This document shows, in pieces, positions 17,072 to 30,400 of a DNA stretch of 64,000 nucleotides. The number at the start of each line of letters is the position of its first letter. The first letter of the stretch is position 1. Under the pieces are notes generated by a model that made no database searches, was not told the DNA's origin, and saw nothing but the letters and a program-made list of their open reading frames with translations. Origin of the DNA: Paraburkholderia sp. Tr-20389 (GTDB lineage: Bacteria; Pseudomonadota; Gammaproteobacteria; Burkholderiales; Burkholderiaceae). Made by a program: the position numbers and the translations under genes. The DNA lies in assembly GCF_017104565.1 (NCBI RefSeq), contig NZ_JAAGPD010000032.1, positions 1-64,000 on the forward strand. Direction: 5' to 3'.

Positions 17072-18529
17072 TCACCACGGCAACGAATAGGTCTTGGTAT
17101 TGGTGAAGCTCTTCATCGCTTCCTGCACGCCTTCCTTATAGCCCAGACCGGAATCCTTCACGCCGCCGAATGGCGTGAGTTCCAGCCGGTAGCCCGGCAC
17201 TTCGCGCACGTTGACGCTGCCGACTTCCAGTTCCGAAATGAAGCGCGTGATGTAGTCGAAGCGGTTCGTGCACACCGAGGACGACAACGCATAGTCGGTG
17301 CTGTTGGACATGCTTATCGCCTCTTCGATATCGCGAAAGCGCATGATCGGCGACACCGGCCCGAACGTTTCGTTCTTCACGAGCGGCATGTCGGGCGTCA
17401 CGCGATCGACGACGGTCGGGGAATACAGCGCGCCGTCGCGCTGGTTGCCGGCAAGGAGCCGTGCCCCGCGAGCGAGCGCGTCGTCGACCTGGCGCTCGCA
17501 GAAGCGCGCCGCAGCCTCGTCGATCACGGTGCCCATGTCGACGGACGAATCCGCTGGGTTGCCGTATTTCCACGCACGCGTCTTGTCGACGACGAGATCG
17601 GTGAAGCGGTCAGCGACGGCTTCGTGCACCAGCATCCGCTTGATCGCGGTGCAGCGCTGGCCCGAGTTCTTGTATGAACCGGATACGGCGAGCGTGCTCG
17701 CTTCGTCGAGATCGGCATCCTCCATCACGATGATGGGATCGTTGCCGCCCAGTTCGAGCACCGCGCGCCGATAGCCCATGCGCGACGCAATCGATTTGCC
17801 GATCGACACGCCACCCGTGAAAGTGATCAGATCGATTGCGCGGTTGGTGATCAGTTCGTCGGCGATCACGGCGGGGTCGCCCGTCACCACCTGCAGCATC
17901 TGCACGGGCAGCCCTGCTTCGTACAGGATGTCGGCGAGCAGGTAACACGACAGCGGCACTTTCTCGGACGGCTTCACGACGATCCGGTTGTTGGTCGCAA
18001 TGGACGGCACGATCTTGTGCGCGACCTGGTTCATCGGATGATTGAATGGCGTGATGGCCGAAATCACGCCGAGCAGGGGATCGCGCTGCGTGTAGACGCG
18101 GCGTTTCTTGCCGTGCGGCGTGAGATCGCACGAAAAGATCTGGCCGTCGTCCTTCAGCACTTCGCCGGCGCCGAATACCAGCACATCAGCGACGCGGCCC
18201 GCTTCATAGGTCGAATCCTTGATGCAGAGTCCGGCTTCCGCCGTGATGAGCGCGGCGATTTCCTGCGTGCGCGCGCGCACGGCATCGGCGGCGCGCCGCA
18301 AGATCGCGGCGCGCTCATAGCGCGTAAGCGACGGGCGATAAGCGCGCGCCACAGCGAAGGCGCGGCGCACGTCGTCGAGCGTCGCCTTCGGCACGGTGCC
18401 GACCAGTGCGCCATCGTACGGGTTGCGTACTTCGATGACTTCGTCGCGATAGATCTTTTCGCCGTCGATGCGCAACGCTTCGTGGCGAACCTGTGCTTGT
18501 GCTTTCGTCGTGTCTGCAATCGCGTTCAT
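17072..18529 (-). CDS. phnY: Phosphonoacetaldehyde dehydrogenase PhnY
   Basis: 485 residues from the ATG at 18529 (AAGGACA upstream); the longer in-frame reading to 19147 overlaps phnA and is an artefact. It is an NAD(P)-dependent aldehyde dehydrogenase: substrate/cofactor region SAITPFNHPMNQVAHK (about 165), catalytic-base segment LELGGNDPI (about 264) and the catalytic Cys in NSGQRCTAIKR (about 297). PhnY oxidises phosphonoacetaldehyde to phosphonoacetate. It starts 11 bases after phnA ends, so the two form an operon and supply the last two steps of AEP breakdown. HNHP-type variations from generic ALDHs fit the phosphonate subfamily. Confidence 0.9.
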   Translation of the reverse strand: MNAIADTTKAQAQVRHEALRIDGEKIYRDEVIEVRNPYDGALVGTVPKATLDDVRRAFAVARAYRPSLTRYERAAILRRAADAVRARTQEIAALITAEAGLCIKDSTYEAGRVADVLVFGAGEVLKDDGQIFSCDLTPHGKKRRVYTQRDPLLGVISAITPFNHPMNQVAHKIVPSIATNNRIVVKPSEKVPLSCYLLADILYEAGLPVQMLQVVTGDPAVIADELITNRAIDLITFTGGVSIGKSIASRMGYRRAVLELGGNDPIIVMEDADLDEASTLAVSGSYKNSGQRCTAIKRMLVHEAVADRFTDLVVDKTRAWKYGNPADSSVDMGTVIDEAAARFCERQVDDALARGARLLAGNQRDGALYSPTVVDRVTPDMPLVKNETFGPVSPIMRFRDIEEAISMSNSTDYALSSSVCTNRFDYITRFISELEVGSVNVREVPGYRLELTPFGGVKDSGLGYKEGVQEAMKSFTNTKTYSLPW

Positions 18530-18540
18530 GAGCGTGTCCT

Positions 18541-21047
<2,507 letters not shown>

Positions 21048-21161
21048 CGGCGGGTTTCGCGTGAGGCGCGCGGCACGCGCGCTTCCATCGATGCGGCGGC
21101 GCGGCGCATGGCGCAGGCTTGTTGCCGCGACGCACACTGGCAAGCGAAGGCGGAGGATCAG

Positions 21162-22253
21162 ATGACAGCGTATTTGAGCGTGCAGCAGGTTTCGAAGCGG
21201 TTCAACGACACGCCCGTTCTAAAGGATATCGATCTGGGTGTGAAGAAGGGCGAGATGCTTTGTTTTCTGGGACCGTCCGGATGCGGCAAGACGACGTTGC
21301 TGCGCATCATCGCCGGCCTCGAGACGCAGAGCACGGGGCGCATCATGCAAGACGGCCGCGACATCTCGCGTCTGCCGCCGCAACTGCGCGACTACGGCAT
21401 CGTGTTCCAGTCGTATGCGCTGTTTCCGAATCTGACCATTTTCGACAACGTCGCATATGGTCTCGTGAATCGCAAGATGAAGCGCGCGGCCATCGCTGAG
21501 CGTGTGCACGAACTGCTGGCGCTGGTGGGCTTGCCGGATTCGCATCGCAAGCATCCGAACCAGTTGTCGGGCGGTCAGCAGCAGCGTATTGCGCTCGCGC
21601 GGGCGCTCGCTACATCGCCGGGCCTGTTGTTGCTCGACGAGCCGCTGTCGGCACTCGATGCGCGCGTGCGGGTGCGTCTGCGCCAGGAGATCCGTCAGTT
21701 GCAGCAGCGGCTCGGCGTCACCACGATCATGGTGACGCATGACCAGGAGGAGGCGCTGTCGATGGCCGATCGCATCGTCGTGATGAATCACGGCGTGATC
21801 GAGCAGATCGGCTCGCCGCATGAAATCTATCGCGAGCCGGCGTCGCCGTTCGTCGCGGATTTCATCGGCAAGGTCAACATGATTCCCGCCGAAGTCATGC
21901 GGGACGGCACGCTGAAGGCGGGCGAGATCGGCCTCGTCTATGGCTGCGGCGCCGCGCAGCCCGCTGCGGGTTCGCAGGTGTCCGCCTTCGTGCGACCCGA
22001 GGATATCCACATCGGCGTGCCCGGCAATGTGTCCGACAACCGGCTCGCCGCACGCGTCGAAAAGCTGGAGTTTCTCGGCGCGTTCTGCCGGGTCAGCTTC
22101 AAGGTCGACGGACTGGCGGGGCAGGAGATCGTCGCGGACCTGTCGTTTCATGAGATGCGCCGAACGGGCCTGCAAGCGGGCGCGCGTTTCGACCTTGTCG
22201 TACAGCGCGAGAACGTGTGCGTGTTCACGTCCGCGAAGGAGCGTCTGCAATGA
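21162..22253 (+). CDS. aepV: 2-Aminoethylphosphonate ABC transporter, ATPase
   Basis: 363 residues from the ATG at 21162 with GGAGG upstream. Walker A GPSGCGKTT (37-45), Q-loop VFQSYALFPNLTIF, signature [15 protein letters not shown], Walker B LLLLDEPLSALD and switch His in MVTHDQEEALSMA are all intact. A C-terminal TOBE-like regulatory domain follows (about 250-363). It energises import with the neighbouring permease, whose start codon overlaps its stop (ATGA), so the two are translationally coupled. Confidence 0.9.
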   Translation: MTAYLSVQQVSKRFNDTPVLKDIDLGVKKGEMLCFLGPSGCGKTTLLRIIAGLETQSTGRIMQDGRDISRLPPQLRDYGIVFQSYALFPNLTIFDNVAYGLVNRKMKRAAIAERVHELLALVGLPDSHRKHPNQLSGGQQQRIALARALATSPGLLLLDEPLSALDARVRVRLRQEIRQLQQRLGVTTIMVTHDQEEALSMADRIVVMNHGVIEQIGSPHEIYREPASPFVADFIGKVNMIPAEVMRDGTLKAGEIGLVYGCGAAQPAAGSQVSAFVRPEDIHIGVPGNVSDNRLAARVEKLEFLGAFCRVSFKVDGLAGQEIVADLSFHEMRRTGLQAGARFDLVVQRENVCVFTSAKERLQ

Positions 22254-23977
22254 GCGCCGTATTGATCGAACGCCGCAGCGGCGAAGAAGCGCACGCCGAA
22301 GTGCGGCAAATCACGCATTGGCACGACCGGATCGCGCAGCTTGCGCTCGTGCTGATGTCCTTGCTGCTGGCGGTCTTTCTGCTGGTTCCGCTCGCGCTCG
22401 TGATCGGCAAGTGCTTCGTCGATGCGGACGGACATTTCATCGGACTCGCGAACTTCAGCGGTTATCTGGCCAACACTGCCGTCCTGACGTCGGCGCTTCA
22501 TTCCGTGGCCGTCGCTTGCACGGTGACGGCAATCGTGATCCCGATGGCTTTCACGTTCGCTTACGCGCTCACGCGTTCGTGCATGCCGATGAAGAATGCG
22601 GTCCGCACGGTGGCGCTTCTGCCGTTGCTCGCCCCCACGTTATTGTCCGCGGTGTCGTTCATCTACTGGTTCGGCAATTCGGGGCTTCTCAAGCCGCTGT
22701 TGCATGGACATTCGATCTACGGCTTCACGGGCATCGTTTGCAGCCTCGTGTATGCGTCCTTTCCGCATGTGCTGATGATTCTCGTGACGGCCTTGTCGCT
22801 CTCGGACGGTCGCCTCTATGAAGCCGCCGATGCGATGGGTACGAGCAGTCTGCGCAAGTTCGTGACGATCACGCTGCCCGGCGCGAAGTACGGTCTCATC
22901 AGCGCGACGATGGTCTCGTTCACGATCTGCATCAACGATTTCGGGGTGCCCGTGGTGATCGGCGGGCCGTACACGGTGCTGTCGACCGACATCTACAAGC
23001 TGATCATCGGCTTGCAGGATTTCAATCGCAGCGCGGTGGTCAGCCTGTTGCTGCTGTGTCCCGCACTGGTCGCCTTCGCCGTCGACTTCATGATTCGCCG
23101 CAAGCAGCAGTCGCAACTCGGCGCGCGCTCCACGCCGTTCCAGCCGAAGCCGTCGCGCGGCTTCGATATGGCGATGCTCGTGTACTGTGCGGTCGTCTGT
23201 CTGCTGATGATCGCCGTGGTGGGCATTTCGGTGTTCGCTTCGTTCGTGAAGTTCTGGCCGTATCAGATGAGCCTCGGCTTGCAGCACTACAAGATGGGCC
23301 TGATCGCAGCGGGCATTTTCGATGCGTACAAGAACAGCTTGCAGATGGCGGCATGCGTCGCGGTCGGCGGCACGGCGATCGTGTTCGGCGGCGCGTATCT
23401 GGTCGAGAAGACGCGCGGGCCGCGCTGGTTGCGCGGCTTCATCAACCTTTGCGCGATCCTGCCGATGGGCGTGCCGGGTCTCGTGCTAGGCATCAGCTAT
23501 ATCTTTCTGTTCAACGCGCCCGCCAATCCGCTCAATGGTCTCTACGGCACGCTTGCGCTGCTCGCGGTCGTCACGGTGGTTCACTACTACTCGTCGAGTC
23601 ATCTGACGGCCGTCACCGCGTTGCGGCAGATCGACAACGAATTCGAAGCGGTGTCCGCGTCGCTGAAAGTGCCGTTCTACAAGACGTTCTGGCGCGTCAC
23701 AGTGCCCGTGTGCCTGCCGTCCATCTTGCAGATTGCACGCTATCTGTTCGTCAACGGCATGACGACGGTGTCGGCCGTTGCGTTTCTTTACTCACCCGAT
23801 ACACAGCCCGCTTCGGTAGCGATCCTCAACCTCGACGACGCAGGTCAGATCGGACCGGCTGCCGCGATGGCGACGCTCGTCCTCGTCACCGCGGGGTTTG
23901 CGTGTGTGCTGTTTGCCGGCGTATCGCACGGCGTGTTGCGTCGAACCCAGGCATGGCGCACTCCGCGCCGTGGCTGA
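22250..23977 (+). CDS. aepW: 2-Aminoethylphosphonate ABC transporter, fused double permease
   Basis: 575 residues, a single chain carrying two permease domains of about six TM each. The EAA-type loops are [20 protein letters not shown] (about residue 190) and [19 protein letters not shown] (about 465). A hydrophilic linker at about 280-305 joins the halves. Fused permeases of this length are typical of the PhnU2/AepW type. The ATG at 22250 overlaps the upstream stop. The long in-frame upstream extension is not used. Confidence 0.9.
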   Translation: MSAVLIERRSGEEAHAEVRQITHWHDRIAQLALVLMSLLLAVFLLVPLALVIGKCFVDADGHFIGLANFSGYLANTAVLTSALHSVAVACTVTAIVIPMAFTFAYALTRSCMPMKNAVRTVALLPLLAPTLLSAVSFIYWFGNSGLLKPLLHGHSIYGFTGIVCSLVYASFPHVLMILVTALSLSDGRLYEAADAMGTSSLRKFVTITLPGAKYGLISATMVSFTICINDFGVPVVIGGPYTVLSTDIYKLIIGLQDFNRSAVVSLLLLCPALVAFAVDFMIRRKQQSQLGARSTPFQPKPSRGFDMAMLVYCAVVCLLMIAVVGISVFASFVKFWPYQMSLGLQHYKMGLIAAGIFDAYKNSLQMAACVAVGGTAIVFGGAYLVEKTRGPRWLRGFINLCAILPMGVPGLVLGISYIFLFNAPANPLNGLYGTLALLAVVTVVHYYSSSHLTAVTALRQIDNEFEAVSASLKVPFYKTFWRVTVPVCLPSILQIARYLFVNGMTTVSAVAFLYSPDTQPASVAILNLDDAGQIGPAAAMATLVLVTAGFACVLFAGVSHGVLRRTQAWRTPRRG

Positions 23978-24011
23978 ACCCAACTTTCATCGTGTCCATC
24001 AAGGAGATACC

Positions 24012-25142
24012 GTGAATCAGCCCCGTCAACCGATTCTGCTCACTCCCGGTCCGCTCACCACCTCCGACCGCACGCGCGAAGCGATGCTGCGCGACTGGGG
24101 ATCGTGGGATGGCGACTTCAACCAGATCACCGCGCGCATTCGCCGCGAGACGCTGCGCATCGTACATGGTGAAGAGACGCACGAATGTGTGCCTTTGCAG
24201 GGCAGCGGCACGTTCTCGGTCGAAGCGGCCATCGGCACGCTCGTGCCGCGCGACGGCCATGTGCTGGTGCCGAACAACGGCGCCTATTGCCAGCGCATCG
24301 TGAAGATCTGCCGGGCACTCGGTCGCCGTCATGCGAGCATCGATTATCCCGAGGACACGCAGGTCAAGGCGGCCGACATCGACCGCGCGCTCGCAGCCGA
24401 CGCGAGCATCACGCACGTCGCGCTGGTTCATTGCGAAACGGGCGCGGGCGTGCTCAATCCGCTGCACGACATCGCGATGGTCGTCGCGAAGCACGGACGC
24501 AGCCTGATCGTCGACGCGATGAGTTCGTTCGGCGCGATCGATATCGATGCACGGCAGACGCCGTTCGATGCCGTGGTCGCGGCGTCGGGCAAGTGTCTCG
24601 AGGGCGTGCCCGGCATGGGGTTCGTGATCGTCCGGCGCAGCACGCTCGAGCGCTGCGAAGGCAACAGCCATTCGCTCGCGATGGATCTCTACGACCAGTG
24701 GGTCTACATGAACCGCACGATGCAATGGCGCTTCACACCGCCGACTCATGTCGTCGCGGCACTCGATCAGGCCATCGCGCAGTATGTCGACGAAGGCGGT
24801 CTCGAAGCACGCGGCGCGCGTTATGCACGCAACTGCCGTGCGCTGATCGACGGCATGGCGAAGCTGGGTTTCAGGCCGTTTCTCGACCAGTCGATCCAGG
24901 CGCCGATCATCGTCACGTTTCATGCGCCCGACGATCCCGCGTACGACTTCAAGACCTTCTATCAGGAAGTGAAGAAGCGCGGGTACATCCTTTATCCGGG
25001 CAAGCTCACGCAAATCGAAACGTTCCGCGTGGGGTGCATCGGGCACTTCGGCGAGGCGGGCATTCCGGGCGCCGTAGCGGCGATTGCCGAAACGCTGCAG
25101 GCGATGGGGATTTCGCAGGTATCGCCGGGCGCGCTCGCGTAA
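24012..25142 (+). CDS. phnW: 2-Aminoethylphosphonate:pyruvate transaminase PhnW
   Basis: 376 residues from a GTG at 24012, chosen because AAGGAGAT lies 3 bases upstream. Fold-type I aminotransferase: [21 protein letters not shown] at the N-terminus, substrate region [15 protein letters not shown], cofactor Asp in [13 protein letters not shown] and the PLP lysine in [15 protein letters not shown]. PhnW moves the amino group of AEP to pyruvate, giving phosphonoacetaldehyde and alanine. It lies 34 bases after the permease and starts the catabolic route completed by PhnY and PhnA. Confidence 0.93.
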   Translation: MNQPRQPILLTPGPLTTSDRTREAMLRDWGSWDGDFNQITARIRRETLRIVHGEETHECVPLQGSGTFSVEAAIGTLVPRDGHVLVPNNGAYCQRIVKICRALGRRHASIDYPEDTQVKAADIDRALAADASITHVALVHCETGAGVLNPLHDIAMVVAKHGRSLIVDAMSSFGAIDIDARQTPFDAVVAASGKCLEGVPGMGFVIVRRSTLERCEGNSHSLAMDLYDQWVYMNRTMQWRFTPPTHVVAALDQAIAQYVDEGGLEARGARYARNCRALIDGMAKLGFRPFLDQSIQAPIIVTFHAPDDPAYDFKTFYQEVKKRGYILYPGKLTQIETFRVGCIGHFGEAGIPGAVAAIAETLQAMGISQVSPGALA

Positions 25143-25245
25143 ATGGCATTGCGGTCCTCAGGCACTCGCGCGCCTGTTTGTGCATGCGCGCGAGTGCAAG
25201 GGGACATCGGCATCTATCGCAGTACAACCTGACCCGCGAGCAACC

Positions 25246-26634
25246 ATGCGTCCCTTCTGGATCGAACAGGCTCTTTTCTCCGATGGCGAACTGTCCCCGG
25301 CTTTGCAAGGCAGCATCACCGCTGACGTGTGCATCGTCGGAGGCGGTTACACGGGACTTTGGACGGCTATTCAGACGAAGCTGCTCAAGCCCGACATCGA
25401 TATCGTGATCGTCGAAAGCGATCTGTGCGGTGCGGGTGCGAGCGGGCGCAACGGCGGATGCATGCTCACCTGGTCCGCGAAGTTCTTCACGTTGCGGCGC
25501 CTGTTCGGCGAAGCGGAAGCGCTGCGGCTCGTGAAGGCATCCGAAGACGCCGTGCACCGCATCCGCGATTTCTGCGCGACGCATCGTATCGACGCCGAAC
25601 TGCGCATGGACGGCACGCTCTATACCGCGACATCGCGTGCACAAGTGGGCGCGTTGGACCCTGTTATCGCGGCGCTGCGCGAGCATGGCATTCATTCGTA
25701 CCAGCACGTTTCGCCGGAGGAGGTGGCGCGCCGCTCCGGTTCCGCGCGCAACCTGGGCGGCGTGTTCTCTCCGACTGCGGCGACCGTGCATCCGGGCAAG
25801 CTCGTGCGCGGCCTGCGTCGCGTCGCGATCGAGATGGGCATACGGATCTACGAGCGCACGCCGATGCTCGACTTCACGGGCGGCGAGTGCGTGACGGTGC
25901 GCACGCCGGCGGGGAGCGTGACGGCCGGCAAGCTCGTGCTCGCGATCAACGCGTGGATGGCAAGCCGCTTCAAACAATTCGAACGGACGCTCGCGATCGT
26001 CTCCAGTGACATGATCGTCACGGAGAAATGCCCGGAACTTCTGGCGCGCAGCGGACTGACGGACGGCGTATCGGTGCTCGATTCGCGCATCTTCGTCTAC
26101 TACTATCGCAGCACGCCTGATGGGCGTCTGATGCTGGGCAAGGGCGGCAATACGTTTGCGTGGCGCGGACGGCTTGCGCCTGTGTTCGATCAGCGCTCGC
26201 CTTACGAAGCCGAGCTGACGCGGGGCTTGCACTCATTCTTTCCCGCGTTGCGCGAGGTGCCCGTGACAGCGAGCTGGAACGGCCCATCGGATCGTTCGGT
26301 GACGGGGATTCCGTTTTTCGGCAGACTCGATGACGCACCCAACGTGTTCTATGGGTTCGGCTATTCGGGCAACGGTGTGGGGCCGACCTATATGGGCGGA
26401 CAAATTCTCTCGTCGTTCGTGCTGGGACTCGACAACGCGTGGACCCGCAGCCCGTTGACGCGCGGACCGCTGGGCCGCTTTCCGCCCGAGCCGATACGGT
26501 ATGTCGGCTCGATTACGGTGCGCAATGCGATACGGCGTAAGGAGCGTGCCGAAGACGAGAACCGCCGGCCGTGGCTAGTCGATCAGTGGCTGAGCCGCTT
26601 TGCGAGCGCGGCAGGTAAATCGGACAAGGCGTAG
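25246..26634 (+). CDS. FAD-dependent amine oxidoreductase linked to phosphonate use
   Basis: 462 residues of the DadA-like FAD oxidoreductase family. The dinucleotide-binding motif is VCIVGGGYTGLWTA (about 28-41), followed by GAGASGRNGGCML and the C-terminal FAD contact FYGFGYSGNGVGPTYMGG (about 370). It lies 103 bases after phnW in the same direction. Related oxidoreductases in phosphonate clusters oxidise N-alkylated AEP to phosphonoacetaldehyde, so it may widen the substrate range to N-methyl-AEP; this is inference. A general secondary-amine oxidase is the alternative. Its stop is 3 bases from the convergent regulator stop. Confidence 0.82.
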   Translation: MRPFWIEQALFSDGELSPALQGSITADVCIVGGGYTGLWTAIQTKLLKPDIDIVIVESDLCGAGASGRNGGCMLTWSAKFFTLRRLFGEAEALRLVKASEDAVHRIRDFCATHRIDAELRMDGTLYTATSRAQVGALDPVIAALREHGIHSYQHVSPEEVARRSGSARNLGGVFSPTAATVHPGKLVRGLRRVAIEMGIRIYERTPMLDFTGGECVTVRTPAGSVTAGKLVLAINAWMASRFKQFERTLAIVSSDMIVTEKCPELLARSGLTDGVSVLDSRIFVYYYRSTPDGRLMLGKGGNTFAWRGRLAPVFDQRSPYEAELTRGLHSFFPALREVPVTASWNGPSDRSVTGIPFFGRLDDAPNVFYGFGYSGNGVGPTYMGGQILSSFVLGLDNAWTRSPLTRGPLGRFPPEPIRYVGSITVRNAIRRKERAEDENRRPWLVDQWLSRFASAAGKSDKA

Positions 26635-26637
26635 GCT

Positions 26638-27366
26638 TCACGCCCCGGCGACTGCCGCTCCATCGGGGCTGGCTGCTTCGACCCAACGCTCGTGCGCCAG
26701 CCGCATCCTGGCGATGCCGTGAGCGACATGCTCGCGCACGAGCGCGACGGCGCGATCTTCATCGCCGCTCGCGAGCGCGTTCACTATCTTCTCGTGCTCG
26801 GCGACCGACTCGCTCAATGCACCGTGTTCCGTTTCGATCGCGGCCTGACGCAACAGCCCGAGTTGCAGCACGAGCTGACGATATGTCGCAATCAGATGTT
26901 GGTTGCCGACGCCGGCGATCATCGCTTCGTGCAACTGCACGTTCAGTTCCGTATAGCGCGCGAGGTCGCGTGTTTTCTTCGCAGACTTCATCGCTGCGAT
27001 GATCGCTTTTAACGTGTCGAGCGTCTGGGGCGGCATATCGTTCGCCAGCTTCCTCGCGACCGATTCGTCGAGCATGGCTCGCACTTCATAGATTTCTTCG
27101 GCTTCTCGCAGCGAAACGACACGTACCATCACGCCGCGGTTCTTTTCCGTTTTGAGGAGACCCGACGCTTCCAGAGCGCGGAATGCTTCGCGCACAGGAC
27201 CACGCGATACTCGCAGGCGTGTGGCGATCTCGGCCTCATTGAGCTTTTCGCCTGGCGCAAATTCGCCGGAAAGGATGCTTCGGTGAAGACTTTCTTGCAC
27301 CAGCATTGCCAGCGATTGTCGTCGCAGGAGTTCGAAGGCAACGGGCAGGTTGTTGTTGTCGTTCAT
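26638..27366 (-). CDS. phnR: GntR-family regulator of phosphonate utilisation
   Basis: 242 residues, FadR/FCD subfamily. Winged helix at about 15-85 (LNEAEIATRLRVSRGPVREA, then LEASGLLKTEKNRGVMV). The all-helical FCD ligand domain follows, with putative metal ligands in ELNVQLHEAMIAG, SVAEHEKIVNAL and VREHVAHGIARM. Its position at the end of the AEP island matches the phosphonate-associated GntR regulators of Burkholderia. A palindrome at 27433 upstream of this gene also occurs across the phnAY/transporter promoters, suggesting autoregulation and control of both operons. The inducer could be AEP or phosphonoacetate. Confidence 0.85.
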   Translation of the reverse strand: MNDNNNLPVAFELLRRQSLAMLVQESLHRSILSGEFAPGEKLNEAEIATRLRVSRGPVREAFRALEASGLLKTEKNRGVMVRVVSLREAEEIYEVRAMLDESVARKLANDMPPQTLDTLKAIIAAMKSAKKTRDLARYTELNVQLHEAMIAGVGNQHLIATYRQLVLQLGLLRQAAIETEHGALSESVAEHEKIVNALASGDEDRAVALVREHVAHGIARMRLAHERWVEAASPDGAAVAGA

Positions 27367-27432
27367 TGAGATCGATCCCGAAGTGTCAGCGGACGCGGCT
27401 TAACTCTGCAAACATTGCGGCACGGCATGTTT

Positions 27433-27444
27433 ATTGTCAACAAT
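27433..27444. promoter_or_regulatory. Putative GntR operator upstream of phnR
   Basis: ATTGTCAACAAT is an ATTGT/ACAAT inverted repeat with a 2-base centre. It lies 67 bases upstream of the phnR ATG and contains a minus-strand TTGACA -35 (27440-27435); no good -10 follows. Eleven bases are identical to 19873-19883. Confidence 0.65.
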
Positions 27445-27494
27445 GAACACGGCGGTTGAAGCGAAAGTGAGCATCGCATGGCTCACAGGCCTGC

Positions 27495-30400
27495 TCAGAA
27501 AAGTGCTTCATCGATAGCGCGCAAGAAGCCGCTGAAGCCTGCGGCGGCGACGGCTGTGCGCACACGTTCGAGTTCGCAGCGCGCGCCGCCGGACGCAGGA
27601 TCCTGTTGTATCGCCGCGAGTGCGCGGCCACGTGCCGCAAACAGTTGCGCCCACGGCAGCGGTTCCGCTTGCGTATAGCGTTCCAGTGCTTCGACATGGC
27701 GCAACACGCCGTCCGGATCGCGGACCCATAGCATTGCCTCGATCGCATCGCGGTAAAACCACAGATGGTTGTGTCCCACCGCACCGAGGCGCAGCAATTC
27801 GGCGCCCTCGGCGAGCAGCTGCAAGCGCTCGGCGTCGTCATCGACAGCGCGGCTCAGCGCGCTCAGCGCCTTCGGGGCGCTGAACTGCATGCCGACCTCG
27901 CGACATAACTGGAGCGCGTCCCGCAACATCTGCGCGGCTTCCGTCCGTCGACCGGTTTCGAGCAACAGGCGCCCCTCGATCTCGATGTTCTGCGCCTCGA
28001 AGCGGCGCGCGCCGAGTTGCCGGATCAGCCGCCGTTCCTGTTCGAGATGCACGCGTGTCGCTTCGATGTCGCCCATTTCGCAGCATGCAAAAGCGCCGAG
28101 CGTTTCGCACAGCATCTGGGCACGAGGCTGCCCGACGAGCGCGGCCTCGCGCGATGCGTCGACGGCATCGTCACGCGCCTCTCGCGCCTCGTTGAGGTAG
28201 ATGCGGCTGAAACCCTGCATGGAACGATTGGCCACTTCGATGCGGCCAAATCCGTGTTCGCGGCTGAGCGCGACGCAACGGCTGAAGTATTCGAACGCGG
28301 AGCGCATCCGGCCTTGTGCGTAGGCCGCATCCGCCAGGCCGCCCAGCGCGCGTGCTTCCGCTTCCGGCAACCCCAGACTGCGAGCATGTGCGAGCCCGCG
28401 CTCATGCTCGACGCGGCAATCGTCGATGCGGCCGAGCGGAAAGAGAATGTTGCCGCGCAGATGATGCAGCCGCGCCAGTTCGCTGATCAGGTTCTCGCGT
28501 TCGGCTGTCTGCTGTGCCGCGTCCAGCAGCGCGAGCGCTTCCGTCAGGCCCTCGTTGACGCGCAGCCCCTCCGCGAGCCCGAGTTGCGCGGTACACAGGG
28601 TGGCGTCGTCGGGCGCGATGGCGGCGGCATCGCGGTACGTCGCAATCGATGCCTCGATGTCGCCCAGATCGCGCTGCAACTCGCCCTTGAAGCACGTCAG
28701 CGCGTGCCGGTCGAGGGGCGTTTGTGCAATCTCCAGACCCCGCTCGACCAGTCGCAATGCCGACTCGGTGAAACGGGCCGCGCGTTGTGTCATCGCCGCG
28801 ACGAGACAGGCATGCGCGGCGCGCTCGTCCTCCGCCCGATCCAGATGCTGCGCGTGAAGCACGGCATCGGTGTGGGCAAACCATTCGGCGGCGCGCCGGT
28901 GCAGCTCGCGTCGCCGCGTGTGCAACAGCGTCGAATAGGCACTCTCCTGGATCAGTGCATGGGCGAATAAAAAGTCTTCGCCTTCGGGAAGCACGAGTGC
29001 GTTTTCGACGAGCTTTTTGCAGTCGTAGTCTGGCTCGACGATCAGATGCCTCAACAGAGCAACGCCAAAGCGTTGGCCAATCACTGACGCTGCCTGAAAC
29101 GCCAGCCGGTCGCGCGGCGCGAGTCGGTCCATGCGTGCGAGCACGAGGCTCTGGATCGACGCAGGCACCGCCTCGCTGCTGCCTTCCTCGGCGTTGTGCA
29201 GCAGTTGTTCGAGGAACAGTGGATTGCCGTCCGCCCGTTCGATGCAGGCGAGCGCGACACGCTGCGTTGCATCGATGAAATTGCCTGCCAGGGTCAGCGC
29301 TTCGTCGCGCCGCAGCGGACCGAGATCGATCGTCGCGAGCGGCATGTCTCGCAGACGCGCGCGCCACGCGGCATCGAGCGGATCGCCTTCGGCACGCGAG
29401 GTCAGCACCAGCAGCCCGGCGCCACCCGCCATGCCCGACGCGAAAGCCGCGAGATAGCCGAGCACCTGCCCATCCGCCCAATGCAGGTCTTCGACGAGCA
29501 GCATGATCGACCTGCGCCGGCACGCATTGGCCGTCAGCGCCGCCACGACGGACTGCTTGCCGCGCTTGCGCGCCGTATGATCCATCGCGTCATGGAGGGT
29601 GCGCCATTCTCCCGTTTGCGGCAGATCGAGCAGGTCGTGCAGAAACACGCGCTCCTCGCTGCTGATGACACGTTCTTGCACCAGGCGTTCGGCCGCTTCA
29701 AGTCGCTCGTCGAGCATGGACGACGCGGACAGGCCGAGCAGGCTGTCGATGATCGCGCGCACAGGGTCCTGTCCTTTGCCGACACCGAAGTCGAGCACGA
29801 GCCCTCGATGTACCGCAAAACCCTGCGCCTGCGCGAAGACGCGCATCTCATTGACGAGACGCGTCTTGCCGATGCCCGCATCGCCGCGCACATAGACGAC
29901 GTGGCCCGCGCATTGTTCGACACAGGTTCGGACGATGCCGTGGAACTGTTCCAGTTCGGCTTTCCGTCCGACAAATTGGCTGCGGCTCGCGCGGATCGGT
30001 TCACGCGCCACGCTGCACAATCTCCAGACACGCACGGGCGCGCTGATGCCCTTGAAGCGCATCTCGCCCAACGATTCGCAGATGGCGTTTTCGCCCAGCG
30101 CGCGCTGTACGCCATCCGACAGCAATGTCTGCCCCGCAGTCGCGGCCGCGACGAGCCGCGCCGCCAGGTTCACGGAATCGCCATGCACCGTGTAGTCCAG
30201 CGCATCGGCACGGCCGACGGCGCCCGCTACCACTTCGCCGCTCGCAATGCCGATATGGGCTTGCAACGGGTGGGCGCTCTTTGCGCTGAGCTGCGCGAGC
30301 GCGTCGTGGATGTCGAGCGCGGCGCGAGCGGCACGCAGCGTATCGGTCTCATGTGCGCGCGGCGCGCCGAACAGCGCCATCACGGCGTCGCCGATGTGTT